From the NCBI RefSeq assembly GCF_900187105.1, contig NZ_LT906482.1:682001-746000 (forward strand): 64,000 nt of DNA, read 5' to 3'. This stretch comes from Eikenella corrodens. Lineage in GTDB: Bacteria > Pseudomonadota > Gammaproteobacteria > Burkholderiales > Neisseriaceae. Positions 44,358 to 54,539 of the stretch are shown here, piece after piece. The notes beneath the pieces are model-generated. The model was not told where the DNA came from. It did not search any database and was given only the letters and a program-made list of their open reading frames with translations. The translations under genes were made by a program, and so were the position numbers. Each line of letters opens with the position of its first letter. Position 1 is the stretch's first letter.

Positions 44358-46055
44358 ATGAACGCCGTTATCCGTACCCGCCAAGCCGACCCCGAAGCCG
44401 AACAAGCCCTGCTGGCCGCCGGCACCCCGCCCTTGCTGGCACGTTTGTTTGCAGCCCGCAATGTCCGTTCCCCCGCCGAACTACATAACCATTTAGCCAG
44501 CTTGCTGCCCTATCAATCGCTGAAAAATATTGATGCTGCCGCCGAACGGTTGGCTCGCGCCATCCAGGAGCAAGAGCGAATTTTAATTGTAGCCGACTAC
44601 GATGCCGATGGCGCCACAGCCTGCGCAGTAGGCATTTGGGGGTTGCGCCATATGGGCGCACAGGTGGAGTTTTTAGTACCGGATCGTTTCAAACACGGCT
44701 ACGGCCTCACCCCGCAACTGGCCGACCTGGCTGCCGAACGAGGCACTCAGCTGCTGTTAACCGTAGATAACGGCATTTCCAGCACTGCCGGTGTGGCACG
44801 CGCCCAAGCATTGGGTATGGACGTAATCATCACCGACCATCACTTACCGGGCGACACGCTACCTGAATGTATCATCGTTAATCCCAATCAACCGGGATGC
44901 GCGTTTGCCAGCAAGAATCTGGCCGGCGTAGGCGTAATCTTCTATGTATTAACCGCCCTACGAGCCCTACTGCGCACCCAACAATGGTTCAACCCACAAA
45001 GGCTACCTGAACCCAATTTGGCTGAGCTTTTAGATTTGGTGGCCTTGGGCACCGTGGCCGATGTGGTGACATTGGATTACAACAATCGAATCTTGGTTAG
45101 CCAAGGGCTCAAACGAATGCAAATTGGCAAAACCCGTCCTGGCATTCAGGCGCTTTTTCAGGTAGCCCAGCGCGATATGCGACAAGCCAAGCCGTTTGAT
45201 TTGGGCTTTGCCATCGGCCCGCGCATCAATGCTGCCGGCCGTTTGGAAAACATGGAAATTGGTATTGCCTGCCTACTGGCCGAAGATCCGGACACCGCCG
45301 CCGAACTGGCCGAACAGCTAAATGAACTGAACCGTGCACGGCAGGAAATCGAGCAAACCATGCTGCAGGAAGCCCTTGCCCTGGCCGATCAAATTATCGT
45401 TGGCAACGGCCTGAGCATTACCGCCTTTCATCCCGATTGGCACCAGGGCGTGGTTGGTATCGTGGCCGGCCGGCTCAAAGACCGTTTCCATAGGCCCACC
45501 ATCGTGTTTGCCCCCACAGGCAATAGCGAACTGCGCGGCTCCGGCCGTTCCATTCCCTCATTACATCTGCGCGATGCCATCGACTTGGTGGCCAAACGCC
45601 ATCCCGAATTAATTCTAAAATTTGGCGGCCACGCCATGGCTGCCGGCCTCAGCATTCGTGAACAGGATTTCCCCCGCTTCCAACAAGCTTTCGAAAGTGT
45701 ACTAACCGAACTGCTGGATCAAGACGCACTCACCCGCACCTTCCTCACTGACGGTAGCCTGAGCCCTGAAGAAATCTCTCTGCATACTGCCGAAACACTA
45801 TCCAACCAAGTATGGGGACAAGGCTTTCAACCCCCGTGTTTCTACAACCAATTTGAAGTATTGTGGCAGCGGGTAGTAGGCAACGGCCATAAAAAAGCCG
45901 GCCTAAATTGTGGCGGACACACTGTGGAAGCCATGTTTTTCCGCTGCGCCGAAGAACTTCCAGCCAAAATCCACACGGTATACCGCCCCATTGCCAACCA
46001 ATGGCGCAACCAATATGAATTGCAACTACACATCGACCATTGGGAAGCAGGCTAA
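44358..46055 (+). CDS. recJ: Single-stranded-DNA-specific exonuclease RecJ
   Basis: A 565-residue 5'-3' single-strand exonuclease used in recombination and repair. DHH-family metal motifs are VADYDADGATA and TVDNGISS, then ITDHHLPG (DHH). The DHHA1 part has KFGGHAMAAGLSI, and an OB-like C-terminus binds ssDNA. Length equals E. coli RecJ within a few residues (577). It is preceded by AT-rich DNA with an AT-box promoter and divergent tRNAs. Two eikDUS lie inside the coding sequence, near 44999 and 45148. Confidence 0.97.
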   Translation: MNAVIRTRQADPEAEQALLAAGTPPLLARLFAARNVRSPAELHNHLASLLPYQSLKNIDAAAERLARAIQEQERILIVADYDADGATACAVGIWGLRHMGAQVEFLVPDRFKHGYGLTPQLADLAAERGTQLLLTVDNGISSTAGVARAQALGMDVIITDHHLPGDTLPECIIVNPNQPGCAFASKNLAGVGVIFYVLTALRALLRTQQWFNPQRLPEPNLAELLDLVALGTVADVVTLDYNNRILVSQGLKRMQIGKTRPGIQALFQVAQRDMRQAKPFDLGFAIGPRINAAGRLENMEIGIACLLAEDPDTAAELAEQLNELNRARQEIEQTMLQEALALADQIIVGNGLSITAFHPDWHQGVVGIVAGRLKDRFHRPTIVFAPTGNSELRGSGRSIPSLHLRDAIDLVAKRHPELILKFGGHAMAAGLSIREQDFPRFQQAFESVLTELLDQDALTRTFLTDGSLSPEEISLHTAETLSNQVWGQGFQPPCFYNQFEVLWQRVVGNGHKKAGLNCGGHTVEAMFFRCAEELPAKIHTVYRPIANQWRNQYELQLHIDHWEAG

Positions 46056-46167
46056 ATACACACCACACAGCCAAAACTCTTAATCTATTTTCTCACTCAC
46101 ACCAACATATCCAGCTCGCCACAGGAAATAACCACTTTTTCCATAAACAATGCATTCTTACCATGAT

Positions 46168-46196
46168 TTAACTTATAATCACATCTTAACTATAAT
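46168..46196 (+). promoter_or_regulatory. Candidate sigma-70 promoter of pilB
   Basis: TTAACT (46168-46173) and TATAAT (46191-46196) with a 17-base spacer lie about 105 bases before the pilB ATG. The -10 box is a perfect match, the -35 is weak. Confidence 0.5.
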
Positions 46197-46300
46197 AGTG
46201 TAAAAGCATTCTTACTAAATGCGGGCTTTGCGGGCGACATCCTAAAAGCAAATATCCGCCCAGAATTTTAAAATCCGTTCTACTTTACTCAGGCAAATAT

Positions 46301-47977
46301 ATGAGCGTCGGACTATTACGCATCCTGTTTCAAAACAAACTGATTGAGCAGGATCAGGTTGAAAAATACCGCGAAAAAGTTAATCAAAACAAAAATATCA
46401 TTCCCATGCTAGCTGAGGCTGGCATTATCAAGCAGGCAGATTTGGCACTGCTTCTAGCCAAGCTGTTCCACTATCCGATTTTGGATTTGTCCCTCTACTC
46501 CCGCAGCATGATGGTGCAAGATGTACTCAACGACAGCCAGATGACGGAGTACCGCTGCGTACCTTTGTTCAAGCGTGGGCAAAAACTGTTTTTGGGTGTC
46601 TCCGACCCCACTTTGTTGCAAACATACCAAAAGCTTGTTTTCCCTAGCGGCTTGATTGTTGACCTGATCCTAGTCAATGATGAACAGCTAGACCGCCTGT
46701 TGGAGTTCGCCAGCCAAACATCCACCGCCATTTTGGATGAAATTTCTGCTGACTCAACCACCCTGGCCACACCAGCTTCGCTCAAAGTGGATGACGAAGA
46801 AGAAGACGGCCCGATTGCTAAATTCATCCACAAGGTGCTGTCTGATGCCCTTAACACCGGCGCATCCGATATCCACTTCGAATTCTACGAAGAAATGGCG
46901 CGTATCCGCTTCCGTACCGATGGCCAGCTGCGCGAAGTGGTACAGCCTCCGCTAAATATCCGCGGACAGATTGCCTCACGTATCAAAGTAATGTCCAAAA
47001 TGGATATTTCCGAAAAACGCGTCCCACAAGACGGCCGAATCCAGATTCAGTTCAACAAAAACCAAAAGCCCATCGACTTCCGTGTGAATACGCTGCCCAC
47101 GCTATTCGGCGAAAAAATTGTAATGCGTATTTTGAACTCGGATGCCGCCACGCTGAATATCAACCAGCTTGGTTTCGAACCTTTCCAAAAAGAATTGCTG
47201 CTGGAAGCCATCCACCGCCCGTACGGCATGGTGCTGGTAACTGGTCCGACCGGTTCGGGTAAAACTGTGTCGCTGTACACCTGCCTAAACATTTTGAATA
47301 CCGATAGCGTAAACATCTCCACCGCCGAAGACCCGGCCGAGATTAACTTGCCCGGTATCAATCAGGTAAACGTAAACGACAAACAGGGCATGACATTTGC
47401 TGCGGCACTGAAAGCATTCCTGCGCCAAGACCCGGACATCATCATGGTGGGTGAAATTCGCGACTTGGAAACTGCCGATATCGCCATTAAAGCTGCGCAA
47501 ACCGGTCACATGGTATTCTCTACCCTGCACACCAATAACGCTCCAGCCACACTATCCCGTATGCTGAACATGGGGGTAGCACCGTTCAATATTGCCAGCT
47601 CGGTTAATCTGATTATGGCTCAGCGTTTGGTGCGTCGACTGTGTACCTGCAAACAACCGATCGAGCGTCCGCCAGCCGAGGCTTTACTGAAAGTTGGCTT
47701 CACCGAGGAAGACTTGGCCAAGGACGACTGGCAGCTATACCGTCAGGTGGGTTGCGACCGTTGCAAAGGCAAAGGTTTCAAAGGCCGAGCCGGTGTATAT
47801 GAAATCATGCCGGTTACCGATGCCATACAAAAAATCATTATCAATAACGGCACCGAGGTGGATATTGCCGAACAGGCCTATGCCGACGGGCTGGTAGACT
47901 TACGCCGAGCTGGTATTTTGAAAGCAATGCAAGGCATTACTACCTTAGAAGAAATCCTTGCCAGCACCAACGACTAA
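46301..47977 (+). CDS. pilB: Type IV pilus assembly ATPase PilB (PilF)
   Basis: A 558-residue secretion ATPase that powers pilus extension. The N-terminal domain (about 1-170) is followed by the GspE catalytic domain: Walker A GPTGSGKT (about residue 320), Asp box [10 protein letters not shown], Walker [17 protein letters not shown], a His box [14 protein letters not shown], and a tetracysteine zinc motif CTCKQP to CDRCKGKG. The length equals neisserial PilF. First gene of pilB-pilC-pilD-coaE-zapD-yacG. It is needed for twitching and DNA uptake in this lineage. Confidence 0.96.
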   Translation: MSVGLLRILFQNKLIEQDQVEKYREKVNQNKNIIPMLAEAGIIKQADLALLLAKLFHYPILDLSLYSRSMMVQDVLNDSQMTEYRCVPLFKRGQKLFLGVSDPTLLQTYQKLVFPSGLIVDLILVNDEQLDRLLEFASQTSTAILDEISADSTTLATPASLKVDDEEEDGPIAKFIHKVLSDALNTGASDIHFEFYEEMARIRFRTDGQLREVVQPPLNIRGQIASRIKVMSKMDISEKRVPQDGRIQIQFNKNQKPIDFRVNTLPTLFGEKIVMRILNSDAATLNINQLGFEPFQKELLLEAIHRPYGMVLVTGPTGSGKTVSLYTCLNILNTDSVNISTAEDPAEINLPGINQVNVNDKQGMTFAAALKAFLRQDPDIIMVGEIRDLETADIAIKAAQTGHMVFSTLHTNNAPATLSRMLNMGVAPFNIASSVNLIMAQRLVRRLCTCKQPIERPPAEALLKVGFTEEDLAKDDWQLYRQVGCDRCKGKGFKGRAGVYEIMPVTDAIQKIIINNGTEVDIAEQAYADGLVDLRRAGILKAMQGITTLEEILASTND

Positions 47978-48008
47978 GAAAGCTCGTTTCATTTAAAAGG
48001 GAATTATC

Positions 48009-49244
48009 ATGGCTATAAACAAAAGAACCCAATCCAATAAAAAAGTGGCAGGAGTCAGCTACGAATTTGAAGGCCGGCACATGGAGTCTGAGCAAATCGT
48101 CCGTGGCGAAGTAGTCGCCAAAGACGAACAGGACGCCCGTGCCAAACTCGCCCGTCGTCGTGTCAAGGTTATTAGCCTGCACAAGAAAAAGAAAGTTCGC
48201 GAAAAGAGAATTACCCAGGGCGACATTACTGTATTTACCCGCCAGCTAGCCACCATGATGAAAGCCGGTCTGCCGGTAATGCAGGCATTTGATATTGTAG
48301 CAAAAGGCCACTCTAATGCCTCCATGACCAAGCTCTTGATGGAAGTGCGTAACGACATCGAGCAGGGTACTTCTATGGCCAATGCCTTCCGCAAACACCC
48401 AAAATATTTTGATGATTTCTATTGTAACCTGGTGGATGCTGGTGAGGCAGGTGGTGTACTGGAAAGTTTACTCGACAAACTGGCTGTATATAAAGAGAAA
48501 ACCCTTGCTATTAAGAAGAAAATTAAAAGTGCATTAACCTATCCGATTGCCGTGGTAGTAGTAGCCATTGTTTTGGTCATCATCATGATGATGTTTGTGC
48601 TACCTGAGTTTAAAAAAGTGTATGACGGCATGAATGCAGAAATGCCTGCACTTACTCAATTTATGATGGGTATCTCTGACTTTATGGTGGCATGGGGATG
48701 GATGGTTATTATTGCAATGGTAGCTGCTGTTGCTGGCTTTATCCAATGGCATAAACGTTCACCTGCACTGCAAAAACGAGTAGATGCTATGCTGTTGAAA
48801 TTGCCTATCTTTGGTAATATCGTAGAAAAAGGTACGATTGCCCGCTGGGCTCGCACCACTGCCACCCTATTTACCGCTGGTGTGCCACTGGTGGAAGCGC
48901 TAGACTCCGTAGGTGGCGCATCAGGCAATATCATTTATGAAGAAGCCACCAGAAGCATTCGAAACCAAGTCAACCAAGGTACTTCTTTAACCACTGCAAT
49001 GAGCTCTACTGACCTATTCCCCAACATGGTCTTGCAGATGGCCTCTATCGGTGAGGAATCAGGCTCTTTGGATGACATGCTGAATAAGGCGGCAGAATTT
49101 TATGAAGAAGAAGTAGATACTGCTGTAGCTACTCTATCATCTCTAATGGAACCAATCATTATGGTAGTATTAGGCAGTATCATTGGTGTCATCTTGGTTG
49201 CCATGTATCTGCCGCTGTTCAACTTAGGTAATGCTATCGGCTAA
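48009..49244 (+). CDS. pilC: Type IV pilus inner-membrane protein PilC (PilG)
   Basis: A 411-residue platform protein of the GspF family with two T2SSF domains (about residues 75-200 and 275-400) and three membrane helices. Characteristic text is FTRQLATMMKAGLPVMQAFD and LFTAGVPLVEALDSVGGA. It anchors the assembly ATPase at the inner membrane. The N-terminus is a charged cytoplasmic tail (MAINKRTQSNKKVAGVSYEF). AAAGGGAA lies 8 bases before the ATG. It follows pilB by 31 bases, so they are co-transcribed; a DUS hairpin sits between it and pilD. Confidence 0.95.
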   Translation: MAINKRTQSNKKVAGVSYEFEGRHMESEQIVRGEVVAKDEQDARAKLARRRVKVISLHKKKKVREKRITQGDITVFTRQLATMMKAGLPVMQAFDIVAKGHSNASMTKLLMEVRNDIEQGTSMANAFRKHPKYFDDFYCNLVDAGEAGGVLESLLDKLAVYKEKTLAIKKKIKSALTYPIAVVVVAIVLVIIMMMFVLPEFKKVYDGMNAEMPALTQFMMGISDFMVAWGWMVIIAMVAAVAGFIQWHKRSPALQKRVDAMLLKLPIFGNIVEKGTIARWARTTATLFTAGVPLVEALDSVGGASGNIIYEEATRSIRNQVNQGTSLTTAMSSTDLFPNMVLQMASIGEESGSLDDMLNKAAEFYEEEVDTAVATLSSLMEPIIMVVLGSIIGVILVAMYLPLFNLGNAIG

Positions 49245-49268
49245 ATTACTGGATCTCCATGAATAACC

Positions 49269-49299
49269 TTTCAGGTAGCCTGCCACAGGCTACCTGAAA
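49269..49299. repeat. DUS hairpin between pilC and pilD
   Basis: TTTCAGGTAGCCTG (49269-49282) and CAGGCTACCTGAAA (49286-49299) form a stem with a 3-base loop. It could be an attenuator or terminator within the pil operon. Confidence 0.75.
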
Positions 49300-49318
49300 A
49301 CATACCTACACCACGCCT

Positions 49319-50176
49319 ATGACCAATCTTGATCCCGAAATCTACATCCCCTTCGCCGTCCTGCTCGGCCTGCTGGTGGGCAGCTTTCTTAACGTGGTTA
49401 TCTACCGCCTGCCGGTCATGCTCGAGAAACAATGGCGCATTGCTGCCAAACAGCATCTCGAACTGCCGCTGGACGAAGAAGACCAAAAACCGTTCAATAT
49501 CAGCACCCCGCCCTCACGCTGCCCCAAATGCGGCAGCCCGGTAAAACCGTGGCAGAACATCCCCATCATCAGCTACTTGCTGCTGCGCGGCCGCTGCCAT
49601 AGCTGTCGCACCCCCATCGGCTGGCGTTACCCCGCCGTCGAGCTGCTCACCGGCATCCTATTTGGCATCGTCGCTTGGCGATACGGCTACACTTGGCTCA
49701 CCCTTGGCGGCCTCGTATTCACCGCCGTACTGGTTGCCCTCACCTTTATCGACGCCGACACCCAGCTCTTGCCCGACCAGCTCACCCTGCCCCTGATTTG
49801 GCTCGGCCTGCTGTTTAACTGGCAAGTCGGCTTCGTCAGCCTGCCTTCAGCCCTGCTCGGCGCCGTGGTCGGCTATTTGAGCCTTTGGCTGCTGTTCCAC
49901 CTGTTCAAACTCATCACCGGCAAGGAGGGCATGGGTTATGGCGACTTCAAACTACTCGCCGCACTGGGCGCCTGGCTTGGCGTCAGCACCCTGCCCGTTA
50001 TTGTTTTCGTGGCCGCCTTGGTTGGCCTAGTTGCCGCCCTAGTAATGCGTGCCGCTAAAGGCCAACCTATCGCCTTCGGCCCCGCGCTCGCCATTGCCGG
50101 CTGGCTGGTTTTCGCTGCCAACAGCTATATCCTGCAAGGCATCCAATGGTGGCTGCACAAATCCGGATTCATCTGA
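49319..50176 (+). CDS. pilD: Prepilin peptidase/N-methyltransferase PilD
   Basis: A 285-residue membrane aspartyl protease that cleaves prepilin leaders and methylates the new N-terminus. The cytoplasmic zinc loop is CPKCGSPVKPWQNIP with CHSCRTPIG (Cys4), and the catalytic Asp residues are in FIDADTQLLPDQ and GYGDFKLLAALGAWLG (GxGD motif). Eight helices are predicted. It directly precedes coaE with one base between stop and start. The start has no clear ribosome binding site, only a DUS hairpin 20 bases upstream. Confidence 0.96.
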   Translation: MTNLDPEIYIPFAVLLGLLVGSFLNVVIYRLPVMLEKQWRIAAKQHLELPLDEEDQKPFNISTPPSRCPKCGSPVKPWQNIPIISYLLLRGRCHSCRTPIGWRYPAVELLTGILFGIVAWRYGYTWLTLGGLVFTAVLVALTFIDADTQLLPDQLTLPLIWLGLLFNWQVGFVSLPSALLGAVVGYLSLWLLFHLFKLITGKEGMGYGDFKLLAALGAWLGVSTLPVIVFVAALVGLVAALVMRAAKGQPIAFGPALAIAGWLVFAANSYILQGIQWWLHKSGFI

Positions 50177-50177
50177 T

Positions 50178-50783
50178 ATGACCGCCTGGGTCGGCCTCAC
50201 CGGCGGCATCGGCAGCGGCAAATCCACCGCTGCCCGCCTGTTTGCCCAACACGGCGTGCCGCTGATTGATGCCGATGCCGTCTCCCGCACCCTTACCGCA
50301 AACGGCGGAGCTGCCCTCCCCGCCATCCATGCTGCCTTCGGTGAGGCCGTATTCGATTTTTCAGGTAGCCTCAAGCGCGATGCTCTGCGCCAACTCGTTT
50401 TCCAATCCTCCGAAGCCAAAGCCAAGCTCGAAAATATCCTCCATCCGCTGATTCTCGCCGAAATCCGGGTACAACAGCAGCAATACCCCCAAACCGCCTA
50501 CGGCATCATCGAAATTCCCCTGCTTGCCGAGCAACCTGTTTTTCAAAGCATTCTCCAGCGCATTCTCGTTATCGATTGCAGTGAAGAAACGCAAATCCGC
50601 CGTACCATTGAACGCAGCGGCCTTACCCGTGATATGATTAACGGCATTCTCGCCGCCCAGGCCAGCCGCCAACAGCGCCGCAGCATTGCCGACGATATCA
50701 TCAGCAACGAAGCCGGCCTGCCCGAGCTTGCTGCCGCAGTGGAGCGGCAACACCTTATTTACCAACAATTATTCGGTAGTTGA
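50178..50783 (+). CDS. coaE: Dephospho-CoA kinase
   Basis: A 201-residue P-loop kinase that phosphorylates dephospho-CoA, the last step to coenzyme A. The start MTAWVGLTGGIGSGKSTAAR carries Walker A (GGIGSGKS). Also visible are LIDADAVSRTL and EIPLLAEQ, which bind substrate. The ATG lies one base after the pilD stop. A longer in-frame ORF overlapping pilD is rejected. The pilD-coaE linkage is conserved in many proteobacteria. One eikDUS is inside the gene near 50360. With coaBC at 32.8 kb the window holds two CoA genes. Confidence 0.96.
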   Translation: MTAWVGLTGGIGSGKSTAARLFAQHGVPLIDADAVSRTLTANGGAALPAIHAAFGEAVFDFSGSLKRDALRQLVFQSSEAKAKLENILHPLILAEIRVQQQQYPQTAYGIIEIPLLAEQPVFQSILQRILVIDCSEETQIRRTIERSGLTRDMINGILAAQASRQQRRSIADDIISNEAGLPELAAAVERQHLIYQQLFGS

Positions 50784-50786
50784 ACC

Positions 50787-51563
50787 ATGTCCGCCATCAT
50801 CACCTTCGAACATCCCCTGTCCGAACGCATCCGCAACTTCCTGCGCCTCGAGCATCTCTTTTCCCGCTTCAACGCCACCGTCAGCCACCCAGAGCCTTGG
50901 GCACACCACGCCGCCCTCGGCACCCTGTTTGAAATCATGGATTGCGCCTCCCGCGCCGAACTCAAGCTCGACATCCTGCAAGAGCTCGAACGCCAACGTC
51001 AGCAAATTTCCCAAGCCGAACGCGAGCAATACGACTCCACTCCCGAACAGGACGACCTCTACCAGGCCACTCAAAACCTGCAAGAAGTCCAGCAAAAATT
51101 CGGCCAACACCTGCGTGAAAACGAATGGCTCATGGGCGTAAAGCAGCGCATGCTCGTGTCCGGCGGCACCAGCCCCTTCGACCTTCCCTCCTATCACTAC
51201 TGGCTGCAACTGCCCTTCGAGCAGCGCGTGGCCGACCTCGGCTGCTGGATTCGCTCCCTCACCCCCACCGGCGACGCCATTTCCCTGCTGCTGCGCATTC
51301 TGCGCCGCAACAGCATCCGCCTCGAATGCCTCGCCCGCCAAGGCAACTATCAAAACACCAAGCTTGGCAACAACATCCACATGCTCACCGTAGATGTAGC
51401 CCAATCCCATCACACCCTGCCCGAGATTTCCGCCAACAAATACTTCACCCACATCCGCTTCACCCAAGCCACCCAAGACAGCCCGCGCGGAAAGCAGATC
51501 GACACCGACATCCCCTTCCAGCTCAAAATGTGCAGCTTCGACCCCATCGCCGACAAACCATGA
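50787..51563 (+). CDS. zapD: Cell division protein ZapD
   Basis: A 258-residue cytoplasmic FtsZ-associated protein (DUF1342/YacF). It opens [20 protein letters not shown], the family signature, and has an alpha-helical N-terminal bundle with a beta-rich C-terminus ([16 protein letters not shown]). It cross-links FtsZ filaments at the Z ring. It starts three bases after coaE ends and its TGA overlaps the next start, ATGA, so translation is coupled. The coaE-zapD-yacG order is the standard one in gammaproteobacteria and Neisseriales. Confidence 0.96.
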   Translation: MSAIITFEHPLSERIRNFLRLEHLFSRFNATVSHPEPWAHHAALGTLFEIMDCASRAELKLDILQELERQRQQISQAEREQYDSTPEQDDLYQATQNLQEVQQKFGQHLRENEWLMGVKQRMLVSGGTSPFDLPSYHYWLQLPFEQRVADLGCWIRSLTPTGDAISLLLRILRRNSIRLECLARQGNYQNTKLGNNIHMLTVDVAQSHHTLPEISANKYFTHIRFTQATQDSPRGKQIDTDIPFQLKMCSFDPIADKP

Positions 51564-51742
51564 CCCAGCCCACCGTATCCTGCCCCACCTGCCAGAAGCC
51601 CGTACTCTGGAACGAAAACAGCCCCTACCGCCCCTTCTGCAGCCAACGCTGCAAAATGATCGACCTGGGCACCTGGGCAGACGAAAGCTACCGCATCCCC
51701 AGCCAGGAAGAAGCTCCGCCCCAGATGGGCGACCACGAATAG
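51560..51742 (+). CDS. yacG: DNA gyrase inhibitor YacG
   Basis: A 60-residue zinc protein. The Cys4 site is CPTCQKP and [12 protein letters not shown], and WADESYRIP is the conserved tail. It binds zinc and, in E. coli, inhibits gyrase by contact with GyrB. The ATG overlaps the zapD stop (ATGA). The length is close to E. coli YacG (65). It ends the operon; a DUS hairpin follows 7 bases after the stop. Confidence 0.95.
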   Translation: MTQPTVSCPTCQKPVLWNENSPYRPFCSQRCKMIDLGTWADESYRIPSQEEAPPQMGDHE

Positions 51743-51748
51743 TCGACA

Positions 51749-51788
51749 GAGGCTACCTGAAACCCCAATCCCGCTTTCAGGTAGCCTC
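51749..51788. terminator. DUS hairpin ending the pil-coaE-zapD-yacG operon
   Basis: GAGGCTACCTGAAA (51749-51762) and TTTCAGGTAGCCTC (51775-51788) form a 14-bp stem with a 12-base loop. Confidence 0.8.
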
Positions 51789-51809
51789 AATCTATCCCCA
51801 CCCCACACC

Positions 51810-53102
51810 ATGAACACCGCCACCATCCACAGCATCGACCACGAAGGCCGCGGCGTAGCCCGCATCCACGGCAAAACCACCTTCATCACCGGCGCCCTGC
51901 CCCAAGAAACCGTTGCCTACCAAATCACCCGCAGCAAGAAACACCACGACGAAGCCCAAGCCACCCGCATCCTCACCCCCTCCCCCTACCGCATCGCCCC
52001 CGCCTGCCCCCACTACAGCCAATGCGGCGGCTGCACCCTCCAACACGTCCACAGCAACGTTCAGGTAGCCTACAAACAACGCATCCTCGAAGACCAACTC
52101 CAACGCCTCGGCAAAGTCCGCCCCCAATACCTCCTGCCCCCCATCTACGGCCAAGCCTGGGGCTACCGCTACCGCGCCCGCCTCAGCGCCCACCACAGCC
52201 AAGGCCGCACCACCCTCGGTTTCCAAAGCCGCAGCAGCCACCGCATTGTCGACATCCGACAATGCCCCATCCTCGCCCCCCAGCTTGCCAACCAACTGAG
52301 CAACACCCGCGCCCTGCTCCAGCAGCTCAACCGCCTGCATACCCCCGTCCGTACCATCGAACTGCACCACAGCCCCGCCGCCAACAGCCTCACCCTACAC
52401 ACCGAACACCTCCCAAAAGCCGCCCGCGCCCACCTCATCCAACACGCCCAAAGCCTGCCCGCCAACTGGCACATCTGGCTGCAAACCCCACACCGGCCCG
52501 CCCAACCCCTCCTGCCCGACAGCCCCCAACTCAGCTACAGCCTGCCCGAATACGCCCTCACCCTCCCCTACCGCCCCGGCGATTTCACCCAAGTCAATCC
52601 CACCGCCAACATCCTGCTCGTTGCCCGCGCCATACAGCTGTTGCAGCCCCAACCCGGCGAACGCATCGCCGACCTTTTCTGCGGCCTCGGCAACTTCAGC
52701 CTCCCCATAGCCGCCGCCGGCGCACAAGTTATCGGTATCGAAGGCTCACCCGAACTCACCGAGCGCGCCAGCCAAAACGCCCGCCTCAACCACCTCGCCG
52801 AACGCGCCCAGTTCCACAGCGCCGACCTCTTCCAAACCACCGAACACACCGTCGCCGGCTGGGGCTATTTCGACAAAATCCTGCTCGACCCGCCCCGCAG
52901 CGGCGCCTACGCCCTCGTCCAAGCCCTGCACGCCCCCTATCTACCCCGCCGCATCGTATACGTTTCCTGCAACCCCGCCACCTTCGCCCGCGATGCCGCC
53001 GTACTCGTGAGCAAAGGCTACCGCTTCCGCAATGCCGGCATCGTCAACATGTTCCCCCAAACCGCCCACGTCGAAACCGTCGGCTGCTTCGACTTGGAAT
53101 AG
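51810..53102 (+). CDS. rlmD: 23S rRNA (uracil-1939-C5)-methyltransferase RlmD
   Basis: A 430-residue enzyme methylating U1939 of 23S rRNA. The N-terminal TRAM domain opens ATIHSIDHEGRGVARIHGKT; the [4Fe-4S] Cys are in CPHYSQCGGCTLQH; the SAM-binding core is LFCGLGNFSLPIA; the catalytic region is DPPRSGAY with the nucleophilic Cys in VSCNPATFARD. It is a normal-length member of the RumA family. The GC-rich gene gives a long proline-rich frame on another phase that is not a gene. An eikDUS lies inside near 52060. Confidence 0.96.
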   Translation: MNTATIHSIDHEGRGVARIHGKTTFITGALPQETVAYQITRSKKHHDEAQATRILTPSPYRIAPACPHYSQCGGCTLQHVHSNVQVAYKQRILEDQLQRLGKVRPQYLLPPIYGQAWGYRYRARLSAHHSQGRTTLGFQSRSSHRIVDIRQCPILAPQLANQLSNTRALLQQLNRLHTPVRTIELHHSPAANSLTLHTEHLPKAARAHLIQHAQSLPANWHIWLQTPHRPAQPLLPDSPQLSYSLPEYALTLPYRPGDFTQVNPTANILLVARAIQLLQPQPGERIADLFCGLGNFSLPIAAAGAQVIGIEGSPELTERASQNARLNHLAERAQFHSADLFQTTEHTVAGWGYFDKILLDPPRSGAYALVQALHAPYLPRRIVYVSCNPATFARDAAVLVSKGYRFRNAGIVNMFPQTAHVETVGCFDLE

Positions 53103-53196
53103 CCTCCGTGCACGTTGTAGCGGCTTGAAATGCGAATAGAGCAGGGCAGCAAGCCAACGCACCAGCATTCTGATCATTCCCATAAAAAGGCTACCT

Positions 53197-54415
53197 GAGA
53201 CCTTTGCAAAAAAGCCCTTCCCCCGACAGCCAGAACCCAAACACAGGTTTTCGGCTGTTTCCCTCCCCCAATACCTCCTGTTTTACCCAAATACCCCCTT
53301 AATCCTCCCCGGATACCCGATAATCAGGCATCCGGGCCGCCTTTTAGGCGGCAACAGGCACACTTAGCCTGTTAGCCGCTTTCAACAGGTTCAAACACAT
53401 CGCCTTCAGATGGCTTTGCGCACTCACTTTAATCAGTCCGAAATAGGCTGCCCGCGCGTAGCGGAATTTACGGTGCAGCGTACCGAAGCTTTGTTCGACC
53501 ACATAACGGGTCTTCGACAAATATCGGTTGCGTTTGGTTTGCGCTTCCGTCAGCGGGCGGTTGCGGTGGGCTTTGCGCATAATGCCATCCTGCAGTCGAC
53601 GCTCTTCCAGATGTTGCCGGTTTTCCGCACTGTCGTAGCCTTTATCGGCATAGACGGTTGTGTCTTTGGCTATTCCTTCCAGCAAAGGCAACAGGTGGTT
53701 GCACTCATGGGTATTGGCGGGGGTGATGTGCAGTTTCTCGATATAGCCTTCCTCATCGGTGCGGGTATGTTGTTTGTAACCGAGTTTGTAGAGGCCGTTT
53801 TTCTTTGTCCAACGGGCATCTTTATCTTTACTCGGTGTGGTTTGGCCGCTGACTTGTCCTTCTTCATCGACTTCTATGGCCTGACGCTGTTTGCTGCCGG
53901 CGGTCTGAATAATGGTGGCGTCAATGACGGCGGCGGATGCTTTCTCTACTTTTAGGTTTTTTTCGGTCAGTTGGCGGTTAATCAGTTCCAGCAATTCGGA
54001 CAGGGTGTCGTCTTGCGCCAGCCAGTTGCGGTAGCGGCATAAGGTGCTGTAATCGGGGATGCTCAACTCGTCAAAACGGCAAAATAGGTTGAAATCGATG
54101 CGGGTGATGAGGCTGTGTTCGAGTTCGGGATCGGAGAGGCTGTGCCATTGTCCGAGCAGGACGGCTTTGAACATGGATAACAGGGAATAGGCGGGACGGC
54201 CGCGGTGGTCTCGAAGGTAACGGGTTCTTTGACGATTCAGGTACTGTTCGATCGGTTGCCAATCAATCACTTGATCCAACTTCAATAGTGGGAAGCGGTC
54301 GATGTGTTTGGCAATCATGGCTTGTGCGGTTTGCTGGAAGAAGGTGCTCATGAGAAATCCCCTAAATGTCTTGGGTGGAAATTTAGGGGATTTTGGGGAA
54401 TTTTGCAAAGGTCTC
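53197..54415 (-). mobile_element. IS5/IS1106-type element inside an eikDUS
   Basis: A 1,219-bp element with inverted ends GAGACCTTTGCAAAA and the matching GTCTC at 54411-54415. The left flank ends AAAGGCTACCT and the right flank starts TACCTGAAAC, so removal with one TACCT copy restores AGGCTACCTGAAAC, a complete eikDUS. Confidence 0.9.
53344..54351 (-). CDS. IS5-family transposase
   Basis: A 335-residue transposase. It opens MSTFFQQTAQAMIAKHIDRF. The IS5-type domain has YSLLSMFKAVLLGQWHSLSD and DYSTLCRYRNWL; the DDE Asp residues are in AAVIDATIIQTAG and TVYADKGYDS, and the Glu lies in RYVVEQSFGTLHRKFRYARA. The frame seems complete and intact, so the element could be active. IS1106 of Neisseria is the nearest type by ends. 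The start has no strong ribosome binding site, with the second Met preferred to the first by family length. Confidence 0.93.
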   Translation of the reverse strand: MSTFFQQTAQAMIAKHIDRFPLLKLDQVIDWQPIEQYLNRQRTRYLRDHRGRPAYSLLSMFKAVLLGQWHSLSDPELEHSLITRIDFNLFCRFDELSIPDYSTLCRYRNWLAQDDTLSELLELINRQLTEKNLKVEKASAAVIDATIIQTAGSKQRQAIEVDEEGQVSGQTTPSKDKDARWTKKNGLYKLGYKQHTRTDEEGYIEKLHITPANTHECNHLLPLLEGIAKDTTVYADKGYDSAENRQHLEERRLQDGIMRKAHRNRPLTEAQTKRNRYLSKTRYVVEQSFGTLHRKFRYARAAYFGLIKVSAQSHLKAMCLNLLKAANRLSVPVAA

Positions 54416-54539
54416 TACCTGAAACTTTAACTGCGCAGAAACTTCGCTGCACTACGTTTTCAGGTAGCCTTTCCCTTTCCTCCCCACACCCTCAAACGTG
54501 TACAATACACCCCATTTCGACGCCCAAACCAATCACACC

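Noticed and set aside
52022-53128. 368-codon frame, very rich in Pro and Arg, on the plus strand
   Set aside because: It overlaps rlmD in another phase; the GC-rich codon pattern of rlmD makes it stop-free. Its sequence has no domain character.
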